Assembly (NCBI RefSeq): GCF_020215705.1
Contig: NZ_JAIWNB010000010.1
Location: 62,001-126,000, forward strand
Direction: 5' to 3'
DNA from: Nonomuraea aurantiaca
GTDB taxonomy: Bacteria; Actinomycetota; Actinomycetes; Streptosporangiales; Streptosporangiaceae
DNA: 64,000 nucleotides
The translations under genes and the position numbers were made by a program. Under the pieces are notes generated by a model, which searched no databases, was not told the origin of the DNA, and saw only the letters and a list, made by a program, of their open reading frames with translations. The first letter of the stretch is position 1; each line of letters begins with the position of its first letter. Positions 32,059-40,037 of this stretch are shown in pieces.

Positions 32059-34146
32059 TCAGCCGCAGTTGCCGTATGGGGCGCTGGTGCTGCCCGAGGC
32101 GGTGCTGCCCGCGTACTTCACGCACTTGCCCTTGGCGGGAAGCTTGACCGGGCCCGCGTAGTAGTCGTACATGCCGGAGTCGGTCCTGCTCCCCCCGCCC
32201 TGCACGTCGAGGGTGGCGCTGACCTGGCTCTTCACACCCACGTTCGTGGTCTTCATGGTGACCACGCAGTTCTCGCCGCTGCCGCTGTTGTAGAGCTGGT
32301 AGGTCACCCCGCCCGCGAACGAACCGCTGCGCTGCACGCTGAACCCGGATCCGCACACCTGCGTCGGCGTGTAGGGGTTCGTCTTGGGCGGCGTCGGCGT
32401 CGGCTTGGCCGTCGTCTTCGTCGGCGTCGGCTTGGCCGTGGTCTTCGTCGGCGTCGGCTTGGCCGTGGTCTTCGTCGGCGTCGGCTTGGGCGACTGAGTG
32501 GTCTTCGTCGGCGTCGGCTTCGGCGCCTCAGTCGTCTTCGTCGGCTCCGGCTCCGGCTCCTTGGTCTTGCTCGGCTCCGGCGTCGGCTCCGGCTCCTTGG
32601 TCTTCGTCGGCTTCGGGTCCGGCGTCGGGTCCTGCTTGGACTCGGTCGGCGTCGGTGTCGGCGTGTGGCGTTTCCGGCCCTTGCGCTCGGTCGAGGCGCT
32701 CGCGGTGGGCTGCGTCGCCGTCGGCTGCGCGGCCGGCTGCGTCACCGTCGGCTGGGTCACCGGCTGCGTGAGGATGGGCTGCGGCGTCGGGACCGTGCTG
32801 AACTCCGGCGCCGTGGGCGCCTGCGAGGGATAGTCGGTCGGCAGCACCAACGGGGCCACGTCGGTCGGGTCGGGGCTGGCCGACGCCCAGGGCACCGTCA
32901 CGTCGGGCTGCGACTGCTGCGGGTCTGGCTGGCCGGGCTGCAGCTGCTGTTGCTGTGTGGAGGAGTCACCGCCGCCACCGCCGATCGCCAGCGTGCCGCT
33001 CTTCGTGGCCTCCGACGCGGAGTTGGAGACGGGCTCCAGCTTGGCGTAGTGACCGGCGCCCCACAGCCCCACGCCGGACAGCAGCATGACGGCGGTGACG
33101 GCCGCGGCGAGCCCGATGGGGAACGACTTGCGCCGGGGAGCGGCGGCGCCGCCCTGGGCCGGTACCTGCCACACCTGGGCAGGCGGCTGCCCGCCGGGCG
33201 CCCCTTCCCACGTGGGTCCCTGCTGCGGCACGGGCGGCGGGCCCCACGTCTGCTGCGGGACCGGCACCCCTTCGAGCGGCTGCTGGTGCTCGACCGGCAC
33301 CTGCAGCGGCGGGAGCTGGATGGTCTGCGGCGGGAAGAGCTCGTCCTGCGGCGCCAGCGGCGGCACGGTGGCGACGACGCCCACCCGTGGCGCGGCGGCC
33401 CCGCTCTTGTCCCCGAGAAGCTGCAGCAGCGCGGTGTAGGTGGTCGGCCGCTGCGCGACGTCCTTGGACAGCGCGGAGAGGACCACCCGGCGCAGCGGCT
33501 CGGCCAGCGCGCCGACCTCGGGCTCCTCGTTGAGCACCGCCTGGGCGTCGTGCCCGAAGGGCGGCTGCCCGGTCGCGGCGAAGACGATCGACGCGGCCCA
33601 GGCGAACACGTCGGCGTAGGGGCCGTAACCCAGTCCGCTGAGCTGCTCGGGCGAGCGGTAACCCAGCTCGCCGACGGCCTCGCCGAGGTCGATGTCGGTG
33701 ACGCGCGGACCGTCGGCGGCGAGAAGGACGTTGTGCGGGGTGAGCCCGCGGTGCGTGACCCCGGCGAGGTGGACGGCCGTCAGGGCGGTCAGCACGCCCA
33801 CGGCCACCCGCTCCAGGGTGTCGCCGTCGAGTGGCCCTTCGGCCGCCACCGTTTCGGCCAGGCTGCGGCCCTCGATGTGCTCGCGCACGATGTACGGCTG
33901 CTCGCCGTGCATGCCGGCGTCCAGGGTCCTGGCGACGTACACACTCGAAATGCGCTGGACGCCCTTGAACCGCTCGGCGTCCTGCGGGCCCGCGCCCGGA
34001 ACGGCCGGGAGCAGCTTGATCACTCGGGTGGGTCCGTCGTCGGACTCCTTGCCGAGGTACGCGACTCCTCGCGGCCCCTCGTCCAGCCGTCCAAAGAGGG
34101 TGTGAGCTCCTAAGCGCTCTGGATCACCCGGCTGCAGAGGGTGCAT
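32059..34146 (-). CDS. Membrane Ser/Thr protein-kinase-like protein, probably a pseudokinase
   Basis: This 695-residue protein has an N-terminal kinase fold (~1-250): the VIKLL strand holds the lysine (K~44), but the catalytic loop reads HRGLTPHN (H132) with Gly for the Asp of HRD. The metal loop reads DID (151-153) instead of DFG, and the glycine-rich loop is weak. A Pro/Gln-rich linker leads to a transmembrane helix (~340-362). Outside the membrane is a long Pro/Thr region with PTPTKTTAK and EPTPEPSKTKEPEP repeats. A C-terminal beta-type domain (~590-695) has four cysteines (VCGSGF, NCVV, KCV, NCG). It lies downstream of mycP in the T7SS locus on the same strand and may sense or scaffold. 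Residual activity cannot be excluded. Confidence 0.8.
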   Translation of the reverse strand: MHPLQPGDPERLGAHTLFGRLDEGPRGVAYLGKESDDGPTRVIKLLPAVPGAGPQDAERFKGVQRISSVYVARTLDAGMHGEQPYIVREHIEGRSLAETVAAEGPLDGDTLERVAVGVLTALTAVHLAGVTHRGLTPHNVLLAADGPRVTDIDLGEAVGELGYRSPEQLSGLGYGPYADVFAWAASIVFAATGQPPFGHDAQAVLNEEPEVGALAEPLRRVVLSALSKDVAQRPTTYTALLQLLGDKSGAAAPRVGVVATVPPLAPQDELFPPQTIQLPPLQVPVEHQQPLEGVPVPQQTWGPPPVPQQGPTWEGAPGGQPPAQVWQVPAQGGAAAPRRKSFPIGLAAAVTAVMLLSGVGLWGAGHYAKLEPVSNSASEATKSGTLAIGGGGGDSSTQQQQLQPGQPDPQQSQPDVTVPWASASPDPTDVAPLVLPTDYPSQAPTAPEFSTVPTPQPILTQPVTQPTVTQPAAQPTATQPTASASTERKGRKRHTPTPTPTESKQDPTPDPKPTKTKEPEPTPEPSKTKEPEPEPTKTTEAPKPTPTKTTQSPKPTPTKTTAKPTPTKTTAKPTPTKTTAKPTPTPPKTNPYTPTQVCGSGFSVQRSGSFAGGVTYQLYNSGSGENCVVTMKTTNVGVKSQVSATLDVQGGGSRTDSGMYDYYAGPVKLPAKGKCVKYAGSTASGSTSAPYGNCG

Positions 34147-34250
34147 CTCTTTCCCTTCACCTCAAAACGCGATCTGCAGTACATTCAACCAAACCTGTCA
34201 CATTTGCATCAGTAGTTTCGGACGCAACCTGACATTTAACCGTCAGGACA

Positions 34251-35420
34251 TCAGGCCGCCGGACGACCGGGACGCCATCCGCGCCGGCGACCCAGCGGGA
34301 TGAGCAGAGCGCAGGCCGCCCCCACGCCGGCGATGGCCAGCGCGCCGACCGTCACCAGGAGAGAGACGTTCGTCGCGTGCTCGTCGGGCGCCGGGACCTT
34401 GGCCACCGCGTCGGCGGGCAGCGGCGAGGGCGGTGGCGGGGCGACCACCGGGGCGCCGGCCGGGTCGAAGGACAGCGTCGCGGTGACGGCCAGCAGCGGA
34501 TTGACCATCCCGGCTCCGGTGCCCGTGCCCACAGAGCCGTCGGCCGTGGCGGTGATGCGCTGGCGTACCTGCTGCTGGTCGAGCTTGGGGAAGCGGGCGC
34601 GGACGAGCGCGGCCACCCCGGCCACGTACGGCGCGGCGAAGCTGGTGCCCTCCAGGCCGCGCATGTAGCTCTTGCCCGTCCACGGGGCGGTGATGTCCAC
34701 GCCCGGCCCGAGCACGCCGACCGGCGTGGCCGTGTTGGAGGAGTCGGCGCGCTGGCCGTTGCTGTTGGCGGAGCCGACGGCGAGCACGCCGTCGTAGGCC
34801 GCGGGGTAGGCGGGCTCGGGCGGCCCGTCCTCCTTGGTGATGTTGCCGGCGGCGGCCACGACCACGATGTCCCTGGACAGCGCGTACTGGATGACCGCCT
34901 TCAGGTCGGGATGGTCGGCGGCCCGCACCGAGACGTTGATCACGTCCGCCTTGCGGTCCACCGCCTCCTTGATCCCCTTGACCAGGTCGGCGACCTCGCC
35001 CTCCTCGCTGTTGCTCTGCTTCACCGAGATGAGCTGGGCTTCGGGGGCGACCCCGTGGAAGGGGACCCCGGCGAGGTAGCGACCGGCGATGATGCCCGCG
35101 ACGGCGGTGCCGTGCCCCACGCAGTCGCGGTAGCCGGTGTGGGTGATGTCGATGAACTTGGAGATCTGGATCTGCGGGTGCTGGTAGTCGACGCCGCTGT
35201 CGACGACGGCGACCTTCACGCCCGCGCCCCGGGTGATGCGCCACACGTTCTTGATGTCGAGCCTTCGCTGTGCCCACGGCTCGGTGCCGGGCAGCTGCGT
35301 CGTCCCCTTGCGCGGCTTGCACTCGACGGGCGCTGCCCTCTCCGCCTCCACCGCGGCGAAGGCGGGGGCCGAGGCGAGCTGCAGGGCGAGCACGCCCGCC
35401 GCGAGAGTCCGTCCGATCAT
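34251..35420 (-). CDS. mycP: T7SS mycosin protease MycP
   Basis: This 389-residue subtilisin-type serine protease is required for, and partly processes substrates of, T7SS systems. A signal peptide lies at ~1-23 (LAAGVLALQLASAPAFA). The catalytic triad is Asp74 (VVDSGVD), His103 (GHGTAVAG) and Ser260 (GTSFAAPYVAG), with the oxyanion Asn193 (AAAGN). A Pro-rich stretch precedes a C-terminal membrane helix (~350-375) and a short basic tail, the standard mycosin design. Upstream on the same strand is a WXG100 gene, separated by a hairpin terminator. Confidence 0.95.
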   Translation of the reverse strand: MIGRTLAAGVLALQLASAPAFAAVEAERAAPVECKPRKGTTQLPGTEPWAQRRLDIKNVWRITRGAGVKVAVVDSGVDYQHPQIQISKFIDITHTGYRDCVGHGTAVAGIIAGRYLAGVPFHGVAPEAQLISVKQSNSEEGEVADLVKGIKEAVDRKADVINVSVRAADHPDLKAVIQYALSRDIVVVAAAGNITKEDGPPEPAYPAAYDGVLAVGSANSNGQRADSSNTATPVGVLGPGVDITAPWTGKSYMRGLEGTSFAAPYVAGVAALVRARFPKLDQQQVRQRITATADGSVGTGTGAGMVNPLLAVTATLSFDPAGAPVVAPPPPSPLPADAVAKVPAPDEHATNVSLLVTVGALAIAGVGAACALLIPLGRRRGWRPGRPAA

Positions 35421-35481
35421 GGCGGAAGAGCGTAGCCTGCCGACCTGAAGGAAAGTACCCCGGCGTCCCTAAGGGAAAGAA

Positions 35482-35503
35482 GCCCCGGCGGTCAGGCCGG
35501 GGC
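35482..35503 (-). terminator. Hairpin between the WXG100 gene and mycP
   Basis: The inverted repeat GCCCCGGC-GGTCAG-GCCGGGGC lies just after the WXG100 stop codon. The minus-strand continuation is TTCTTTCCC. It would end or reduce transcription from the WXG100 gene before mycP. Confidence 0.7.
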
Positions 35504-35516
35504 CCCTCCGCGAGAC

Positions 35517-35789
35517 TCAGCGGGTGGCGGACTCGATGTTGCCCCGGTAGGTGTTGATCACCCGGGAGGCCTCCTGGAGCTCTTCCGTCATGCGCTGGAA
35601 GGCCGTCCGGTAGTTCTGCCAGGCCCCTTGGAAGCGCTCGGCTCCCGGGCCCGTCCAAGCGGTGCCGACCTTGGCGGCCTCGCGGTCCAGCGCGGTCATC
35701 GTGGTGCGCACCGCCTCGGACTGCTGGGTGAATTGGGTGGCCATCTGCTGCATTTCCGCGGGGTCGCCACCGAGCAGGCTCTGGCTCAT
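35517..35789 (-). CDS. WXG100 family protein
   Basis: This 90-residue helical hairpin protein has a W-T-G turn (GTAWTGPGAERF) and a second Trp soon after (GAWQNYRTAF), typical of EsxA-type proteins. The C-terminus NTYRGNIESATR lacks a YxxxD/E match. It may form a homodimer or pair with a YxxxD/E-bearing protein elsewhere in the locus. It marks the right end of the T7SS island. Confidence 0.9.
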   Translation of the reverse strand: MSQSLLGGDPAEMQQMATQFTQQSEAVRTTMTALDREAAKVGTAWTGPGAERFQGAWQNYRTAFQRMTEELQEASRVINTYRGNIESATR

Positions 35790-35911
35790 GCATACCTCCT
35801 GGATCGACTGAAAGCGCCCTCAACATAGACGCGTCACTCACACCTCGCTCCTGTTATGCCGAGCGGCTATGGTCTTCCAGAGGAATATTCGGATCTAAGG
35901 AGCATCCGGCC

Positions 35912-36631
35912 ATGCGCGAGGTTGTGGTCACCGGCGGTGGCACCGGGATCGGCTACGCGGTCGCGGCGGCGTTCGTCTCCGCGGGCGACCGGGTAACGAT
36001 CACCGGGCGGCGCGAGCATGTGCTGAAGGAGGCCGCGTCCCGGCTCGGCGCCGACTTCCTGCCCTTCGACGCCGCGAGCCCCGCCGCCGTGAAGGTGGCG
36101 GCGAGCCGCCTGCCCGAACGGGTCGACGTCCTGGTCAACAACGCGGGCGGCAACACCAACCTCGACCGGCGGCAGTCCGACGACCTGCTGGACGTGGCCG
36201 AGGCGTGGCTGGCCAACCTCAACGCCAACCTGCTGTCCGCCGTCCTCGTCACGACCGCGCTGCTGCCGCGCTTCGCCAAGGGCGGGCGGATCATCACGAT
36301 CGGCTCGATCGCCGCCCGCGGTACGGGCTCCGGCTCGTACGGCGCGGCCAAGGCGGCCGTCGAGGCGTGGACCGCCGACCTGGCCGCCCAGCTCGGCCCC
36401 CGGGGCGTCACCGCCAACGTGGTCTCCCCCGGCCTGGTGGTCGACACCGAGTTCTTCCGCGGCCGCCTGACCGAGGAGGGCATCAGGGCCCGTGTCGAGA
36501 ACACCCGCAACGGCCGCCCCGGCACCCCGTCTGACGTGGCCGACACTGTTCTGTTCCTCGCCACTCCGGGTGCGCGGCACCTGACGGGGCAGGTGCTCCA
36601 TGTGAACGGCGGGGCGTACTTGGGTCGCTGA
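35912..36631 (+). CDS. SDR family NAD(P)-dependent oxidoreductase
   Basis: This 239-residue classical short-chain dehydrogenase has the cofactor motif TGGGTGIG (7-14), a VLVNNAGG strand (~72-79) and the active site S (TIGSIAARG) with YGAAK (Tyr ~147, Lys ~151). It ends with the usual C-terminal NGG. Such enzymes reduce or oxidise carbonyl/hydroxyl groups; a FabG-like acyl or small-ketone substrate is possible but not determinable. It precedes the biotin carboxylase gene by 73 bases on the same strand. Start ATG 35912 follows AAGGAG at a spacing of six bases. Confidence 0.9.
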   Translation: MREVVVTGGGTGIGYAVAAAFVSAGDRVTITGRREHVLKEAASRLGADFLPFDAASPAAVKVAASRLPERVDVLVNNAGGNTNLDRRQSDDLLDVAEAWLANLNANLLSAVLVTTALLPRFAKGGRIITIGSIAARGTGSGSYGAAKAAVEAWTADLAAQLGPRGVTANVVSPGLVVDTEFFRGRLTEEGIRARVENTRNGRPGTPSDVADTVLFLATPGARHLTGQVLHVNGGAYLGR

Positions 36632-36704
36632 GGGTCGGCCGACAACGAGCACTTACACTCCGTTCAATGCTTGTGGAGAAAGGGCGTCGGAAGGATCTAG
36701 GTCG

Positions 36705-38450
36705 GTGCAGAAGGTTCTGATCGCCAACCGGGGCGAGATCGCCGTCCGGATCGCACGGGCATGCAAGGACGCCGGGATCGGCAGCGTGGCCGTCTACGCC
36801 GACCAGGACCTCGACTCCCTGCACGCGAAGATCGCCGACGAGGCGTACGCGCTGGGCGGCCGGTCCGCTGCCGAGACCTACCTCGACATCGGCAAGCTGC
36901 TGGAGATAGCCCGGCGCTCCGGCGCCGACGCCGTACACCCCGGTTACGGCTTCCTGGCCGAGAACGCCGGCTTCGCCCAGGCCGTCATCGACGCGGGCCT
37001 GATCTGGATCGGCCCGCCGCCCGCCGCCATCGCCGCGCTCGGCGACAAGGTCCAGGCCAGGCACATAGCGCAGAAGGTCGGCGCGCCGCTGGTCGCCGGC
37101 ACCAAGGACCCGGTGTCGGGGGCGGCGGAGGTGGTCGCCTTCGCCGAGGAGCACGGGCTGCCCATCGCGATCAAGGCCGCCTACGGCGGGGGCGGCCGGG
37201 GCATCAAGGTCGCCCGCCGGCTGGAGGAGGTCGCCGAGCTCTACGACTCGGCCGTACGCGAGGCGACCGCCGCGTTCGGCCGCGGCGAGTGCTTCGTGGA
37301 GCGCTACCTCGACCGCCCGCGGCACGTCGAGACCCAGTGCCTGGCCGACCGCGACGGCAACGTGGTCGTGGTCGGCACCCGCGACTGCTCGCTCCAGCGC
37401 CGCCACCAGAAGCTGGTGGAGGAGGCGCCCGCGCCGTTCCTGTCCGAGTCGCAGGTCGAGACCCTCTACATCAGCTCCAAGGCGATCCTGCGCGAGGCCG
37501 GCTACGTCGGCGCGGGCACCTGCGAGTTCCTCGTCGGCCAGGACGGCACGATCTCCTTCTTGGAGGTCAACACCCGCCTGCAGGTCGAGCACCCGGTGAG
37601 CGAGGAGGTGTCGGGCCTCGACCTGGTCCGTGAGATGTTCCGCATCGCCGACGGCGGGACACTCGGCTACGCCGATCCGCAGCCACGCGGCCACTCGATC
37701 GAGTTCCGGGTCAACGCCGAGGATGCCGGCCGTAACTTCCTGCCCGCCCCGGGCACCCTCATGGTCATGCGCGCGCCGTCGGGTCCCGGGGTGCGGCTCG
37801 ACTCGGGGTTCGAGGCCGGGATGACCGTGCCGCAGACGTTCGACTCGCTGGTGGCCAAGCTGGTCGTGACCGGCCGTACGCGTACGGAGGCGCTGGAGCG
37901 CTCGCGCCGGGCGCTGGCCGAGTTCGAGATCGACGGCATGCCGACCGTGCTGCCCTTCCACCGCGCGGTCGTGTCGGACCCGGCCTTCACCGCCGAGCCG
38001 TTCGCCGTCCACACCCGGTGGATCGAGACCGAGTTCGACAACACGATCCCGCCCTACGCGGGCGACGGCTCGGCCGACGAGCCCGCCTCCCGAGAGTCGG
38101 TGACGGTCGAGGTGGGCGGCAAACGCCTCGAAGTGGTCCTCCCCTCCGGCCTCGGTACGACCGCCCGAGGCTCCGCCCCGCCCGCGGCCAGGAAGCCCAG
38201 ACGCGGCGGCGCGAGCAAGCCCGCGGCGGGCGGCGACGCGCTGGTCAGCCCGATGCAGGGCACCATCGCCAAGGTCGTCGCGGCCGACGGCGACACGGTG
38301 GCCGAGGGCGACGCGATCGTGGTGCTGGAGGCCATGAAGATGGAGCAGCCACTGACCGCGCACAAGGCGGGCACCGTCACGGGCCTGACCGCCGCGGTCG
38401 GGCAGACCGTCACGTCGGGCGCCACGATCTGCGAGATCAAGGACGCTTGA
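36705..38450 (+). CDS. accA: Acyl-CoA carboxylase alpha chain (biotin carboxylase + BCCP)
   Basis: This 581-residue protein joins an ATP-grasp biotin carboxylase (residues 1-450) to a biotin carrier domain (~510-581). The carboxylase has IANRGEIAVRI at the start, YGGGGRGIKV as the Gly-rich ATP loop, and EVNTRLQVEHPVSE as catalytic/metal residues. The biotinylated lysine is in VLEAMKMEQP. It carboxylates biotin for an AccD-type beta subunit encoded elsewhere, making malonyl- or methylmalonyl-CoA for lipid or polyketide synthesis. A basic Ala/Arg/Gly linker joins the domains. GTG 36705 gives the family start MQKVLIANRG, with GGAAGGA upstream. Confidence 0.95.
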   Translation: MQKVLIANRGEIAVRIARACKDAGIGSVAVYADQDLDSLHAKIADEAYALGGRSAAETYLDIGKLLEIARRSGADAVHPGYGFLAENAGFAQAVIDAGLIWIGPPPAAIAALGDKVQARHIAQKVGAPLVAGTKDPVSGAAEVVAFAEEHGLPIAIKAAYGGGGRGIKVARRLEEVAELYDSAVREATAAFGRGECFVERYLDRPRHVETQCLADRDGNVVVVGTRDCSLQRRHQKLVEEAPAPFLSESQVETLYISSKAILREAGYVGAGTCEFLVGQDGTISFLEVNTRLQVEHPVSEEVSGLDLVREMFRIADGGTLGYADPQPRGHSIEFRVNAEDAGRNFLPAPGTLMVMRAPSGPGVRLDSGFEAGMTVPQTFDSLVAKLVVTGRTRTEALERSRRALAEFEIDGMPTVLPFHRAVVSDPAFTAEPFAVHTRWIETEFDNTIPPYAGDGSADEPASRESVTVEVGGKRLEVVLPSGLGTTARGSAPPAARKPRRGGASKPAAGGDALVSPMQGTIAKVVAADGDTVAEGDAIVVLEAMKMEQPLTAHKAGTVTGLTAAVGQTVTSGATICEIKDA

Positions 38451-38578
38451 TCGTGCCGGAGGCTCGGAGAACCTTGACCACGCCCAGCGCTCGACCGACT
38501 CCATACGGGTAACGTGCGCTGTAGAGGAACTTTGTCGAGCGCCCGTTCGTCATCCTGGGCGAAGGAGGCTTGCTGCCA

Positions 38579-39973
38579 ATGACCCATTCGCTGCGCCGAG
38601 CAGGGGCCGCGATCGCGGCTCTGATCGCCGGTCTTTTCGTCGTCCTTGCGCTGTCCCCTGCCGCCAACGCGGCGGCCGCACCCCCTGACGCATCGAGCAT
38701 TGTGTCCTATTGGAAGGACAAGAAGGATCCGCTGTTCGTTCAGCCGGGCTCGCCGCTGACCTCGGACCAGCAGTCCGAGATCCGCGACACGTTGAAGGGT
38801 TCCAAGAGCGACATCTACGTCGCGGCCCTGCCCGACGGCACGCTGACGACGGACAATGCCAAGCAGTACCTCGACACCCTTGGCACGGCCACCGCGGCCG
38901 CCAAGAACGGGGGCCGGGTCACCGTGGCGGTGCTCGACGGCAACTCCCTGTTCGCGGAGTCCAACTTCGGCAAGCCCGGTCTCACCAACCGGCTGTCCCA
39001 GCTCGCGGTGCGTAACCACGACGACGTCGTGTCCGGCATGAACGACTTCGTGGAGCGCATCAACCTCGCCTCCGAGGGCAAGAAGGCCGCACTCGACTCC
39101 GGCCCGGTGGGCGGCAGTGGCGGTGGCAGCGGCGCGCTGATCGCCCTGGGCGCGCTCGTCGTGGTCGGCGGCGGCGGCTACTTCGTCTACTCCAAGAACA
39201 AGAAGAAGAAGCAGGCCATCCAGGACGCCAAGGACCTGGCCGCGGTCAAGCAGACCGTGGAGGAGGACGTCACCAAGCTCGGCGAGGAGATCACCACGCT
39301 GGACACCGACGTCGCGCTCTCCGGCCAGAGCGGCCAGCACATCACCGAGTGGCAGCAGGCACTCGACTCCTACGAGAAGGCCAAGACGCAGCTCGCGGCG
39401 GTGCAGCGGGCCGAGCAGGTGCGCGAGGTGACCCAGACGCTGGAGGACGGCCGCTACGCGCTGGCCGTGGTGAAGGCCAAGGTCAACAACCAGCCGGTCC
39501 CCGAGCGGCGGGCGCCCTGCTTCTTCAACCCGCAGCACGGCCCGTCCGTACGTGACGTGCGCTGGGCCCCGCCCGGCGGCGCGGTGCGCGACGTACCCGC
39601 CTGCGCGAGCGACGCCGAGGCCGTGGAGCGCGGCTTCGACCCGCAGATGCGGGAGGTCATGGTCGACGGCCAGCGGCGTCCCTACTACGACGCGGGCCCG
39701 GCCTACCAGCCTTACGCCTACGGCTACTACGGCGGCTTCGGCGACATCATGACCGGCATGTTCATCGGCACCATGATGGGCAGCCTGCTCGGCGGCGGCT
39801 TCGGTTACGGCGGCTACGGCGCCGGCTACGCCGAGGGCTTCTCCGACGGCGGTGGCGGTGGCGGCGACTTCGGTGGCGGCGGCGACTTCGGCGGCGGAGG
39901 TGGCGGCGGCTGGGGCGACTTCGGCGGCGGCGGCGACTTCGGTGGTGGCGACTTCGGCGGCGGCGACTGGTAA
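38579..39973 (+). CDS. Secreted or membrane-anchored TPM-like protein with glycine-rich tail
   Basis: This 464-residue protein has a signal peptide (residues ~1-32, ending SPAANAAA). An alpha/beta domain with DIYVAALPDGTLT and RVTVAVLDGN follows (~35-175), resembling TPM_phosphatase-like extracellular domains. A membrane helix lies at ~190-208 and a coiled region at ~215-310. The ending is Gly/Phe/Asp-rich with GGGGDFGGG repeats. Function unknown; a role at the cell envelope is likely. ATG 38579 has GAAGGAGG ten bases upstream; TTG 38570 would be too close to it. A strong terminator follows at once. Confidence 0.75.
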   Translation: MTHSLRRAGAAIAALIAGLFVVLALSPAANAAAAPPDASSIVSYWKDKKDPLFVQPGSPLTSDQQSEIRDTLKGSKSDIYVAALPDGTLTTDNAKQYLDTLGTATAAAKNGGRVTVAVLDGNSLFAESNFGKPGLTNRLSQLAVRNHDDVVSGMNDFVERINLASEGKKAALDSGPVGGSGGGSGALIALGALVVVGGGGYFVYSKNKKKKQAIQDAKDLAAVKQTVEEDVTKLGEEITTLDTDVALSGQSGQHITEWQQALDSYEKAKTQLAAVQRAEQVREVTQTLEDGRYALAVVKAKVNNQPVPERRAPCFFNPQHGPSVRDVRWAPPGGAVRDVPACASDAEAVERGFDPQMREVMVDGQRRPYYDAGPAYQPYAYGYYGGFGDIMTGMFIGTMMGSLLGGGFGYGGYGAGYAEGFSDGGGGGGDFGGGGDFGGGGGGGWGDFGGGGDFGGGDFGGGDW

Positions 39974-39990
39974 AACGACCAGCGAATGAC

Positions 39991-40024
39991 CGGGCGCGTT
40001 CCCTTCGGGGGACGCGCCCGTTTT
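39991..40024. terminator. Rho-independent terminator
   Basis: The stem CGGGCGCGTTCCC/GGGGACGCGCCCG, with loop TTC, is followed by TTTT at 40021-40024. It ends the TPM-like gene and could also serve the convergent lpdA gene, whose stop lies at 40038. Confidence 0.88.
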
Positions 40025-40037
40025 CGTGAAAGCCCGG

